NCBI GenBank assembly: GCA_030141585.1
Contig: JAQIFP010000008.1
Span: forward strand, 62,001 to 126,000
DNA length: 64,000 bases
Source of the DNA: Ophryocystis elektroscirrha
Taxonomy: Eukaryota > Apicomplexa > Conoidasida > Neogregarinorida > Ophryocystidae
Direction: 5' to 3'
Part shown: one piece after another, positions 36,777 to 48,763 of the stretch
Layout of the letters: the number at the start of each line of letters is the position of its first letter
Numbering within the stretch: the stretch's first letter is position 1
The notes under the pieces: model-generated
Seen by the model: the letters and a program-made list of their open reading frames with translations, nothing else
Databases searched by the model: none
What the model was told of the DNA's origin: nothing
Translations under genes and position numbers: made by a program

Positions 36777-38856
36777 TTATAAAGACTCGTATTCAGAGTC
36801 TACAGACAATTTTTTTATTACATCGTATGATTCTTCTTCTTTCAGTCTCCAATTTTCCTAAAGGAGTACATTTTTATAAGATGTCTAATATGGTGCACTT
36901 TTCAAAATATTTTGTAAATTACATTATAAAATATTCACAAAACTAGTGTAGTTTTATGTATATAAATTTGAATTCAATATATATATATATATGCATTACC
37001 ATGGTCTGGAGTTTTTGGACAATGTCTGACGCTTGATGATTGTCCCAGAATGAAAATAGATATACATACGCAAACACTAAAACAATCCAAATCAAAAGAT
37101 TCAAGAAAATACTTCCAAGACTGCCAACCAATAAACATCTTTATAATTAATTTACTGGAAGTGAAAAGAATCACCAAATAAGCTAATAAAGTCGAAATAA
37201 AAATGTTTCATAAGAGCAGTAGACAGTATATATGTAATAGCTGCAATTAAAATGTCACATATGCTTTATTACCCGATGTAATCATGTAGCTATGTAAAAT
37301 TCCTGTGATCATTCTGCTTTGTTTTGTTCGTGGAATTTCTTCGCCTATTTTTCTTTCTTTAGCTAATTGAATTTCTTTTCTTAATGAAGGAATAAATGAT
37401 GGAAGAACATATATGATTCCACTTAATACTAAGACAAATGCTGTTTTTATTCTAGTTAAGCATATTCAGATCCACATAATTACAAAGCCATGTATAATGG
37501 AACGGACAAATAACTTATTGAGTAGTCTGAACACAGATTTTCATGATTTATACTAATTGTCATAAATTAAAACATTCATTCTACACAAATATTGTTCTTA
37601 TATATACAGTATATCTTGCATCTATGCTAACACATTTGAATACATATAAACTGAAAAAATTAATATTTTATCGTCTGTACCTTCCGTAAGTCCTACAAGA
37701 ACAACAGTGCTACCGATAAAGCTCATCAGAAATCCAGAAATCAATATGCAGACTGAAAGACTATATAATGATGTGAGACAAAACTAACAAAATCTTACTG
37801 ATAAATAAGAATGCGAATGCTGATTGAAATATAATACAAAACGATCGTAAGAAAAACGGCTGTATACTAGTAAGTTTATATAATTTTATACTTGTAATAA
37901 AGTGAACAATTATGAACATATAATCCGTAAGTAGCGGCATAAAAATTGAAGATAGAGACCCCACAAGAAACCCACCAGCAACTGATTGTTCAATATGCCT
38001 GCCATGTAACAGCATAAACAATAATACATGTAAAAATATACATAAAAACAATACTAATTTAAATCGAAATTTATTCGCACATATAAATATAATAAAATCC
38101 TAAATAAATTTTAACTATGTATTAATTAATTTCATTGTATCACTATTTTCAATTTACTGGGTTATATGGGCTTCGATGGGTTATACAAATATGAGATTTA
38201 TATAAAGTAGTTTTTTAATATATATATAGAAGAAAGTTTTTGCGGTAGTATCTTATTTTAATTTTATGCTTACATTATTTTAAAATAATCCTTCATATAA
38301 TACTATTGATTATTAAATAAAGCTGTTTGGACTTACGTGATACCTATTCAATGCACACAATAAAACATTATATATATCTTACGCAACTCCAAGAATCAAA
38401 ATTGAATAATTAATTCCAACGTACATATATAACCTCTTAAAATGTGTATAACTTGACAATGTCTACTACCTGATTATTATGGATAACTGCATGATCTGCG
38501 ACATATATGTATGTTTCATACTTTGTACTTTTCAGAGGATTCACTGGGGGCTTTAATGTCGTATAACTCGGCAAATCGCCAGGACTAAGAATTGGTTCTG
38601 ATACCTTATTACTATGGAAAATCGAAGCGAAAAACACATCTTACTGTACATTTGTTAGAACAGAATACTTAAGGTTTTCATCCACATTGTCAAAAAAAGC
38701 GGAAATCACTGAAATTTTTATTCAAAATAAAAGTTTACAGTCGGCGTTCCCTTGCCAGTAATCAATACTTTCAATTTTGCCAATATTTAACAGAGTTAAG
38801 TGAATCTTCAGTAAAATTATTAGTAATAACATATTACTGAGGAGGGAGTCAAACAT
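36777..38856 (-). CDS. Polytopic membrane protein, unidentified, with a 7-nt microexon
   Basis: Roughly a dozen exons, joined by phase from the start at 38856 to the stop at 36777. The N-terminus is hydrophobic (SNMLLLIILLKIHLTLL) and followed by about 90 lumenal residues (SEPILSPGDLPSYTTLKPP). Then come about eight transmembrane segments, including GRHIEQSVAGGFLVGSL and GSTVVLVGLTEAFVLVLSG. A charged loop (KEIQLAKERKIGEEIPRTK) and a short acidic C-tail ending SEYESL complete it. Introns of 30, 33, 34, 39, 32, 38 and 35 nt are needed to keep the frame, plus a 7-nt exon (see 38337-38343). The topology resembles a transporter or lipid-processing protein, but no family signature is recognised. 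Confidence 0.68.
38337..38343 (-). other. 7-nt microexon
   Basis: GTATCAC on the minus strand, preceded by gaatag and followed by gtaagt. Skipping it breaks the frame between the exon ending at 38383 (two bases left over) and the exon starting at 38099 (phase 0). Including it gives a continuous frame (LGVAYHDFIIF). Flanking introns are 39 nt and 237 nt. Confidence 0.7.
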
Positions 38857-38998
38857 ATAGTCGAAAAATAAAAGTGTACAAAAACAAAGAAACTTTTGTT
38901 ATACTTATACTATGATATAGTGTTATAAAACTATGAAGTGATGAGAAGTTGATTTATATCAGATTTATTTACCTGCAGAAAATAAGCAAAAATATTAA

Positions 38999-39663
38999 AT
39001 GGCTATATTTCGCAAAACCTATGAATACAACTGGCGAAATGATGAAGATTTAATTGAATTGTTTACTGCATTTTCTCGTCGTATCAATCTTCGGTCTGAA
39101 GAATTAAAGCTAGAAGGCGTTAGCACAGATTTGCTTTTCCTTTCGCTTATTAAACTTTATCAAGGTATTTACTTTAGTAATACTCAATATATATTCTGCG
39201 TAGCAATTTATACAGTGTTGAAGATCACATACATTATGTGATATGTGTTAGCAACTTGAGTATTTCATGCAAATCCATGTGAAAGATAATGTACTACAAC
39301 ATCATTTAGTCTTTTTACTTCTTCAAAATAAATAATGAAAATCACAATAATATAATATATTATATACCTTAAAAAATCACAAAATTGATATATACTATAC
39401 TGGTCTTTGAATATGTTTCAAATTTTTTCAAATATTTATAAAAATTCTTAGAATGGCATAATTTATGTCAAGGCCAAGATTTTTTGCTATTTAATGTGTT
39501 ATCTGCGGCTGCTGCGTGTAAGTGGTTGTACGATGACGATGAAGAAAAATTTATTGATCTTTATGAAATGATGGACGAGATTCACAAAAAAAACGATCCG
39601 AATAAAGAAAATCTGCTGAAACAATTTGTAACCAAAGCTGCTAGTTTATTTAGTCACGCATAA
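38999..39663 (+). CDS. Small helical protein, unidentified
   Basis: Two exons, 38999-39164 and 39452-39663, give 125 residues. The first ends LIKLYQ and the second begins EWHNLCQGQDF; phases match (1 + 2). The protein is acidic and probably all helical (IELFTAFSRRINLRSEELKLEG; KFIDLYEMMDEIHKKNDPNKE). No known motif, signal peptide or membrane segment is seen. The start is the only ATG before the domain-like region and lies 142 bp from the divergent start of the membrane-protein gene. Confidence 0.72.
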
Positions 39664-39741
39664 AATATAGTTTACTAAAATGACATACTACAGTTGTGTA
39701 TATATTTACTGTGTATAATAACGAAAAAATAAAGAAAAAAA

Positions 39742-40733
39742 ATGATTAATACGCTACTGAAGCATCTACATTGTGTTTCATACATATAAACATTGTGGCT
39801 TTCAATTTTAGCTCAATTTACATTTTAAATTTAAGAATACGCTAATGGTTATATAATATTACGTGTAATCTGTTTTTGATACATCCAAAACTTGTGACAT
39901 GTATTCAGTTAGGGTTCAGTAACAATAAAAGGGCTAATCAATGCCATAGAAAATACCTTGGAATCAAGTGTATATTTAACCAATATTGACAGTTCCTCTA
40001 TCCAATTATACTTTAAACATAATCATAAAAATGGTTTCAACGGTGTTATGTTGCTTGGTAATAATTCCCTTTTCTTGGTAAATTTCAAAACCAACGAAAT
40101 GTACGTTTTTATTGCTTAAAAATGATAAATTACAGCCAAATTAATTACAGTGAGTCAAATAATTTTTTTTATTTGTATAATAAATAAATAAATCAAAAAT
40201 TTTTGAAAATCAATACATACTTAATTATACTTATACTTACTAAAGTTTGTTTTGATTATTTAATATGTATTTATATATATTGATTTATATATCATTAAAT
40301 CACTAATATGAATAAATTTATATATATATATTGTAATAAATGTATTTATTATATTACTTATGGGTTGATGATTATATGGATTAATATACATATAATTATA
40401 TTATCATAAATAATTATATTTGATTTCTATATTAAACATTCTTAAATTACCTACTTACCGCAACTTATAATTATTTATACATTATGAAAACTACGCACAA
40501 AGGTGTGTGATATAATAAATATTAATATTAGATAAGTTATTAGTTAAGCAAAATATTTCATTACCAATCAAATTAGATACCAGTATTCGGGAAATCTTGT
40601 ATACAGATCAAACAATGATTTTCAAGCGTGTTTAGAAAGCAATTCATGGAAGGTAACAAGACCAGAAGAGTTATCTTGCACCGAAAAAGAAATTATAAGC
40701 GCTTGTGAGACGCAAAGAAACAAGCAGTTATAA
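39742..40733 (+). CDS. Small protein, unidentified; 5' end uncertain
   Basis: Two coding exons are well supported: 39920-40100 and 40577-40733, joined through a GTACGT donor with matching phase. They read GLINAIENTLESSVYLTNID... and YQYSGNLVYRSNNDFQACLE, ending TAA at 40733. There is no start codon in these exons. The best candidate first exon is 39742-39771 (MINTLLKHLH) with a weak GTGTTT donor. The protein would be about 122 residues. The family is unknown. Confidence 0.5.
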
Positions 40734-41141
40734 ATGTCCAATAAATTTAAAAAATAGCTTGTACGAATAAAAGTGCACGGAAATCAAATTTTGATGATTA
40801 GTACAAAACAATATGGACAATTCAATATTTATTTCTATATTTGTAATAAACGGAAAGTCTTTATTAGAAGATTTTCACTTTAGCATGAACAAATTCATCA
40901 AATTACAGATGGAACTACAATTTAGAAGCATTACACCTGCAAAACTTTTGCTATAAGTAAAGGATGGACACAATTGTTTAAAGAAAGTATAAATAAGTAC
41001 TTTTAATGAAAAGTTTTTTCATTAATTTAAAATTAATCTATAATTTTCGAGTTAATTTCAATTTTATTAAATTTTTTAAATTTTTTATAATTAAGAATGC
41101 ACGTTTGTTGTGCACGTTTTGTTGATTAATAAATTTCTGTA
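40734..41141. other. Intergenic region with a 47-codon ORF
   Basis: Mostly AT-rich spacer. It contains an ATG-started frame at 40813-40956 (+) of 47 residues (MDNSIFISIFVINGKSLLED...). Nothing supports it beyond being open, and the downstream AP2 gene starts at 41142. I treat it as unproven. Confidence 0.3.
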
Positions 41142-42769
41142 ATGGCTACTGGTGCTATACAAGACACATGGAATTTTGATCTAAAAAAACCGTATAATAA
41201 TTACTTTGAAGACCAACCTAATCATAATTCTCCCTCAAACGTAAATTGGCGACATCATAATAATCAAGAAATTAAAGTACTAGTCTTAGAAAATCATATA
41301 TTATCATAAAGTTGTAGTCTACGTAAAAATATGTATACATGTTAATAATTTATACTGATTATGTACACGTATGACTGAGAATTTACTTAAGAATTAGAAA
41401 ATGAAAAAACACATATATTCATATATTATGATGTATATATCATATTACCATGTAATGCTTAAAAAAATAATATTTTGCTGACTTTATATTGAAAAAATAG
41501 TGTACCCATAGTTCCATATATATATATACATATATAGAAATAAAATTAGTTGAACTAATTTTTTTATTAAATTACTTTTATATAGATTATAATCTAAAAC
41601 TATCAATATGTTATTTACAGTATATACAATTCTTTCATTGCTATTTTTTAGACTTTGAGAGATGATATAATAATAATCTTTTTATAATTAATAGTACCTG
41701 TCCATATACAACATTTTTTTGATATCTAATGTTAAATAATATATTTTCAGTTATATAGTAGCACTAGAAATTCTGTTATTGGGTTTTTTTCGGATTTGTA
41801 TATCAACTCAAAAACTCTTATCTATAAATAATTAATAATATTATTATTTTAAATAATAATAATAATAATAATTATATTAATAATAATAAAAATAGTAATA
41901 ATAATAGTAATAATAGTAATGTAGTCTTATTTGCATCAATATAGAATACATCTATATATATATATATATATATATCTATAATAAATAGAGATATGTGTAA
42001 ATAAATATTAAGCAGATTGAAAAATATCGCCCATCTCTAAGCAATACGATACATGAATTCCAAGAATTATTATCGAACTTGATACCTTCTAGTGACATTT
42101 CGATCGAACAAGTAACTTCAACTGATGATTTACTTCCTCTTAAATCTCCATTGTCCCGACTGAATTATTCTGAATCATTTCCCAAATCGCCCTCCCCTTT
42201 GAAACAGTTTAAAAAAAAAAGAAAAAGATTGCCGTCAATTAGCGATGAAGAATTACCGTCAACTAAAAGCGCTCCACTTAATTATGATACAAGCCGAAGC
42301 AATTCTTTCAATAATGAAACAAGTTGCATTCGTAGAATCTGTATATCCCGTCCTAAAGGTTTTGTGGGAATGCAATTATATTCCCCAGAACTTCTTGCTA
42401 TATCGCAAAATTTAAAAATCTTTCAAAATGCTGTAATATCTAATCGTCAACTAACAGCAATACAACCCTCTCAAGATTGGCTCAAGCAATCTTTGGTTTC
42501 TTCTTTTGATAAATTGCCAAATAATATTCAAGATTTACCTCCTGTTCCGACATCTAAAAGTAATAATTTTATAATTTTGATATTCTAGCTATAAATCTTT
42601 CCAAATAGAGTAATTTAGCATCTTATAAAGCTGAAGCCATAAGCTGTAAATAATCATAATCTATTGTATAATATCACGTAATTAAATGTATATATATTGT
42701 TACAGTTATAATATATTTAATTATATGGAATAATATAAGAATATTTGCTGAAAAAAAAATTAATAAATC

Positions 42770-42820
<51 letters not shown>

Positions 42821-43437
42821 TATTAAAAAAAAAAAAAAAAAATAACTTTCAATTTAATTTGTATGTATATATATGTATATATATATAAATATAGTTGAAT
42901 TCATTTTATTAGTTGAGCAAATTGTGCAAGAAAACCCATTATACACATCACTGCCTGAATGCCATTTGGATCGAGCTTCAAAAGTATAAAATATAATAAA
43001 CAAATGTACTTAGGAACTTTGTGTCATATGGTTTGAAAATGATCAAAAACAGCAAAAACGTTTTTCCTGTAAACGCTTAAGTAAAAAAGCAGTTTATGAA
43101 AAGGCAGAAAATTTTATGCTACAAGTTGCATGTCGTGCTTTTGCTGAACATAATGTGAATGTCCCATATTCGACTATAGAGAATATCACAAAACAGAAAT
43201 TATCATTTCTCAATTCGCAAAAAGATGAGATTGTTTATAATTACGGTGGGCCCTTTAATACAACCTTGATGTACAAAAAATCACTAAGGGTAATTTTTTA
43301 TATTCAATAAATATTTTACTTATTGTTTTACTTATGTTAACACAATAAAAATAGTTTTTTTGTATTTTCACAAATAAATTATTAAATTTTTAAAGAAATA
43401 TTTTAAAACCAATAGTAATAACATAATATCCGATACA

Positions 43438-43489
<52 letters not shown>

Positions 43490-43873
43490 GTAGCAATAAA
43501 GAAAAATATGTAATACCAATTATGTTTGTATATTCTACCGTATAAAATAAATATAATTTACAAGTAAATAGTTTTATAATGAATAATTAAATAGTCTACA
43601 CTTAGGAATGGATTGTAACTTGGGTAGTGAATGGGGTGCAACAATCTGTAAAGTGGTCTTGTAAAGTAATTGTTATTCTATAAGAATACACTTTATTAGA
43701 AACTGGGTAAACTAGAAGCCATAACCAGAGCAGAAAAATTTGTAAATTCTATAGCAGACGGAAATCCAAATCCAGAGTCACCTAAAAGAAAAACTTTTTG
43801 GAAAACTGACAAACCAGAAATCAAAAATAAAAGACAAAGAAAATCAAAACCAGTTTATAGTGCTTTTTTTTAA
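41142..43873 (+). CDS. AP2-domain transcription factor (ApiAP2-like, two AP2 domains)
   Basis: Six exons, 41142-41276, 42016-42559, 42913-42983, 43014-43289, 43606-43665 and 43700-43873, give 419 residues. The N-terminal half is low-complexity, with a Lys/Arg cluster (FKKKRKRLPS) that could be a nuclear signal. Two AP2-like domains follow. The first has CVIWFENDQKQQKRFSCKRL followed by a helix with alternating Ala; the second has WIVTWVVNGVQQSVKWSCKK then LGKLEAITRAEKFV. Both show the three-strand-plus-helix AP2 pattern (W-x-N-x5-K-x-FS-x-KK, then A-x3-A). ApiAP2 proteins are the main sequence-specific transcription factors of Apicomplexa. Introns of 30 and 34 nt interrupt or adjoin the domains. 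The C-terminus is basic. Confidence 0.78.
41825..41925. repeat. (AAT/TAA)n-rich tract
   Basis: Imperfect trinucleotide repeat of aat/taa units with interspersed tag, in the first intron (41277-42015) of the AP2 gene, followed by a short (TA)n run near 41955. Confidence 0.8.
43441..43488. repeat. (TA)n microsatellite
   Basis: About 45 bp of TA repeats in intron 4 of the AP2 gene. A similar tract (42777-42818) lies in intron 2 and is followed by a poly-A run. Confidence 0.85.
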
Positions 43874-44118
43874 TTATTTCTATATAAATTCTAATTAAGT
43901 AAACACAATCAAATATTGTAAATGTTTAATTGCAAAATGTAGTATATAAAAAAAAAAAAAAAAAAAATTTATGTAGTAAATCAAAACGTTTATTATTAAT
44001 ATCAATAATTTTATTGTTTTTAATGATATTATCATTGTTATTATTTTTGCATTACTACTTGTTTTAATGATTTATAGAAAAGTGTAAAATTTTTTTTTTA
44101 AAGGAGATTTATGGCAAT

Positions 44119-45069
44119 ATGTCTAATCCGGGGAAAACTTCTGAAAACCGTGTAGATACTGTTGTAACAGTTCCAATCATTATTGGAACTTATGCAATTA
44201 TGTTTTCTCAACAGGTTTACATCAATTTTATAATTTTTATACAGACACAAATATAGTTAATTAATATATATACATACCTAATAATGCAGTTAAATATTAT
44301 AATAAACATACAGATGACATTTGTAGGAGATCGCTCGACGTAGAAGCCGCAGCGACAGTTCAACGCATAAATGGTATTGTGCAGTTCGATCTCCAACAAA
44401 TGACGATATGTCGTATTTGATACGTAAAATAGTATTCCATTTACACCCAACATTTTTGAATCCATTTAGAAGTAATTTTTATTATTGCAAACATCTTCAA
44501 AGCGATTGAAAAGCCTCCTTACGAAATAAGCGAAATAGGTTGGGGAGAATTTGACATAGCAGCTAAAATTTATTTCGTGGATGAAGATGAGAAACCAGTG
44601 CAACTTAAACACAGACTAAAGGTTTTTTTTTTTTTTTTTTATCTTTTCAGCTTTACCCTGTCGGCGTTGAAGATTTTGAAAAGTACAGACCTCCAGAAGG
44701 AGGCCAAAATTGTCTTACAACAGAAGTAGCTACATATATTATCAATATATAGCAGACTTTTGATGAAATGTACTTTGTAAGTCCGAAACGATCCCTCTAT
44801 AACATTCTTATGAAAGGACCTGTCGCTCCTTCTCCCAAATATGCTATGCAAAACAACTGTAATCTTATAGATCACATAGTAAGCATATATTTATTGTATA
44901 TCTATATATATTTTAATCTATGCAAACCATATATTGGTACTTTTTGTTATATTCCACAAACTAACAAAAATTTATAAAACATATATATCTATAAGCACAA
45001 CATATAATTATATACTAATATATATAAACACAATATATATATATATAATATGAATATATATAAATATAT

Positions 45070-45100
<31 letters not shown>

Positions 45101-45565
45101 TTTATTAAGTGATAGTATATTCTTAGAATAAATAATTAATAAATTATTATATATTTATAAATATATAATTAATGTCACATAATAGCAACTCATAAATGTC
45201 ATGCATGTTTTAATGCCTAGTATAATTTATTTCTGCATTATGTATTTGTAGCAATTATTATGACATATACTCCATTTTAGTTTTGAAAAGTCATGGAAAA
45301 AAAGAAGTAATGTCCTCCCTTTTGAAGGCAGAGTCAATTGTGAATAAAAATATTGATCAAGCAAAGGAAAAAATAACACAGTTATCTTTAGAAGTATAAA
45401 ATATGTTATAAATTATGCCAATTTTAGCTGGAAAAATTAAGAGAAATATATTACATGTTAAACGAGAATAAAGCTATAAATATTATCCGGGAAGAAATAC
45501 CCGATCTTACTAAAGAAGATGAAGAAATTTTAACTCAAATAATGAAAGTTAAAGATATTCATTGA
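44119..45565 (+). CDS. YEATS-domain chromatin protein (YAF9/GAS41-like)
   Basis: Seven exons, 44119-44214, 44327-44471, 44503-44621, 44651-44725, 44756-44858, 45281-45393 and 45428-45565, give 262 residues. YEATS features: VTVPIIIGTYA, then HKWYCAVRS, IRKIVFHLHPTF, KPPYEISEIGWGEFDI, KIYFVDE, and FDEMYFVSP. The C-terminal part is a coiled coil (LSLELEKLREIYYML). YEATS proteins read acylated histone lysines and sit in NuA4/SWR1-type or super-elongation complexes; the C-terminal coil and size fit YAF9/GAS41 best. An Arg-rich insert (ARRRSRSDSS) precedes the HKW motif. Introns of 31, 29, 30 and 34 nt occur. The exon 5 donor (T|GTAATC) was chosen because it is the one that fits the downstream phase. 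Confidence 0.87.
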
Positions 45566-45815
45566 ATTTATTTAATTTTTTATGATTTAAGGGTTTTGTA
45601 AGTAATTTTGTAATTTTATTATTTTCAAATAAAAAATTCAGGATTTTTTTTTAATAATACAATAAACAATGTAAAAGCTTATTTCTTTATTTTAGTCGTT
45701 AACTGTGGTACTAACGATTAATTTTAATAGTAAAAAATAACAATTGTATTTTTTTTAGTCCCATAATTACAGTACAGTACCTGCACTTGCTGAAAGGGGT
45801 TTATTTTACATCAAC

Positions 45816-46568
45816 ATGAAAGTGTCAAAAAGTAATCAATTTATTTTTGATTATTTAAATTTATTAGGCGTATCGTCTTCAAGAAGAAAATCTCGTAAAG
45901 AACATTTTTCTGCACCAGCCCATATCAAGAGAAAGTTGATGAAAGCTCCTTTATCTAGTGAACTAGCAGAAAAATACAAAGTAATTAAATAATGCATTTA
46001 ATTATTATAATTTTGCTATAAATTATTTTTATTATTAATATACCCTTCTTATATACTATACATACTTTTAATATAAATATATATATATATATATATATTA
46101 ATTATATAAAAGAATATATATAGTAAAATCATATTTTTTTATAAATAATTAATTATTATAAATTTGTATTTATATTATATATATAAAATTTGAAAAATAG
46201 ATACGTAATACCAGGAATATTTTGTATATACGATTATTTCAGGTGAAAGCATTACCTATCCGCAAAGGAGACGAAGTTATGGTTGTACGCGGTGTAAATC
46301 ACGACCGTGAAGGAAGAGTAATAGCTGTGTACAGAAAAAAATGGGTTATTCATATTGAACGTGTTACAAGGGAAAAATCTGGAGGTATTGATATATTTTT
46401 GTTTCTCATAAATTATTAGCCTTTTTCGTACCTATCGGAATAAATCCATCCAAAGTTGTCATTACTAAGTTATTTTTGACTAAAAATAGAGACAAATATC
46501 TTAAAACTATTGGAGCTATGAATGAAAAACGCAAAGTTACCAAAAACTACATTACTAAATCTGATTAA
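45816..46568 (+). CDS. RPL26: 60S ribosomal protein L26 (uL24)
   Basis: Four exons, 45816-45831, 45868-45980, 46243-46384 and 46420-46568, give 139 residues, typical for the family. The KOW-type protein shows [49 protein letters not shown] and [15 protein letters not shown]. It binds 25S rRNA near the tunnel exit. Exon 1 encodes only MKVSK plus one base, a layout common in ribosomal-protein genes. Introns are 36, 262 and 35 nt; the long middle one carries (TA)n. Confidence 0.96.
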
Positions 46569-46602
46569 TTTTTTTCATTTTTGAATAAATACAAAAAAAA
46601 AA

Positions 46603-47351
46603 ATGTCCTTGATCACTCTATCGTTAGAAAATACGAAGTTATTATTTAAAATTGTAGACTAAGTTTTCGTTAATCATATTATTACATTTTTTTACATAAT
46701 TATACATTTATTCTGAGAAAAACCATAAATTACTACCTCTCTAAGAAGTCCTGAAAAAATTCTTTTAAATTTGAAAAAAAACTTAAAAGATTTTGAATGA
46801 ATCAAATTATATATTGATAGACACTGAATATATGCATAAATATGTCAAAAAAAATAAAGTAAGATATATAAATTTATATCAGTATAGTTCTACGTCAAAA
46901 CGTCGCAAAGAAAATAATATATTAAATATCAACGAAGACAACCCTTCAAATTGTGAAAAGCTTATCTCCTGTAATCAATAGTCTAAAAATATTATTTTTT
47001 CTAGCACCTAAACGTCTTAATTCAAGCTCTGAAAATAACTCTTCATCATGTAATGTATAAGACATTATAAAATATACATTTAGCGTGGTCTAATTTACCT
47101 GCAGAGCTACATAACTTTTTATCTTTTAATAAGGTACTATTGCATAAGCTTATTTATATTTTTGCCTTAAAATATCTTCATTAATTAATAAGACATACAA
47201 CCTTATATGTATATTCATTATTAGATCATTTTTTATTATCTATTGATATCTTATTATACACATCTACACATTAAAAATTTATTTCTAAAGCTATTATATA
47301 TATATGTATATATATATATAATAGTTAATTATATATAGTTAACTATAACTA

Positions 47352-47399
<48 letters not shown>

Positions 47400-48252
47400 T
47401 AATTATTATCCTGGTTACATTTTATAGAGTCTATATATTTTATAAGTTATTAACAGAATATAATAAAGTTGGCCTTAGTGTAGACCCACTTTATGTAAAT
47501 ATTAATAATTGGCATTTACATGAGCGTGATAAATTTCATATACAGGCATGTGAAAAATCTAAGACAGAAAAAACATGGCTCTTAATTAACATACAAAAAG
47601 AAGATGAGTTTGAAAGTCATCAGCTAAACTGGCATGTTTGGTCAACAGAAACAATCATAGAAATGATTAAAATGTCATTTCAATTTTGGCAAAGGTATAA
47701 TACACACAGTGAAGCCATAGAGTTTTCCAATCTATACAAAGTGCGGGTACATGTATATGAATATATATATATAGGTTACTTCTTATCCTCACATAAGCGT
47801 ATTGGATCCCCGCACAAGGCAAAAAGTTATGCAGTGGAAGCCAAAAATGTTTATTGATCCTTGTGTAGCTGCTTCTGAGCGTAAGTATAACTAATATTAC
47901 AATATATATATAAATATATATATAAATTTTAGTTCTAAATTTTATTGAAACTCATTCTTTTGAAACTCCATCTATGCCAAAAAATGTTAAATTAACTACA
48001 CGTTCTGCTAATAAAAATGCATCTAATTATTTGATTCCTGAGGTTCCTGATTCCACACCAGAGGAAAAAAAAAATGAATTCCCTCAAAAACCTCCTTGTG
48101 ATCAAAATATGAAGTTTAACATTAAACCCGATCCTCCACCCGTGGAATCAGAAATAGAAATGAAACCTATTTCCTCGTATACAAATACAAACGACCTCTT
48201 GCGGGATTTACATCGAGAAAGATTAGCAAGATTAAATAATCGCTCTAATTAG
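46603..48252 (+). CDS. UAS (thioredoxin-like) domain protein, UBXN7/UBX5-like, no UBX domain seen
   Basis: Proposed exons 46603-46653, 46790-46970, 47005-47049, 47084-47133, 47447-47746, 47775-47880 and 47933-48252 sum to 350 residues. The UAS domain is clear: KTWLLINIQKEDEFESHQLN, VWSTETIIEMIK, SFQFWQRYN, TSYPHISVLDPRTRQKVMQW. This is the module found in UBXN7, which links p97/VCP to ubiquitin ligases. Normally a UBX domain follows; here the C-terminal ~100 residues are Pro/Lys/Glu-rich and end in a short basic helix, with no UBX fold. The first exon is tentative: the second exon has no ATG at its start and a stop just upstream. The 28-nt intron at 47747-47774 is the shortest I rely on. Only 34 bp separate this gene from the L26 stop. 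Confidence 0.75.
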
Positions 48253-48612
48253 TTGAACCAAATTATAGTATAGAAATTTGCTCAAGCAATAACCTATTTT
48301 AATGAGTAAAAGGATTCAAAATTGTAATTCTTCCTTCCACTTTAGGATTTAAACAAGGCTCTCCATGACAGAACTATTTCAAGTTATATTCAGTTAATTT
48401 TTACCTCAAATATATTTTCATAAATGGTTTGAAATTTGTCTACTTGTCTAGAAGTCTACAAAATTAAACATTTCAATTCATTTAATTATTTATCCGTTAT
48501 ATATATACATGTTTATTTTAAATTTAGTAAAATATTGTAGTAAAGAAATTGAATTTAACAAAATATGCATAAATGCTATAAGGATTATGTTTATACCTGA
48601 AACTTTTCTCAC

Positions 48613-48657
<45 letters not shown>

Positions 48658-48763
48658 AGGAATACTTATATATAATAAGTATTTAATATGCTAATAAAAA
48701 TGTCATTTACTATATATATGGTGTCTTTCAAGTATCATAGAATATTTGATATATAAGTATAAT
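48253..48763. other. Intergenic region between convergent genes
   Basis: Holds both 3' UTRs. AT-rich, with a (TA)n run near 48625-48652. The small open frame at 48509-48694 runs through that repeat and looks non-coding. Confidence 0.5.
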
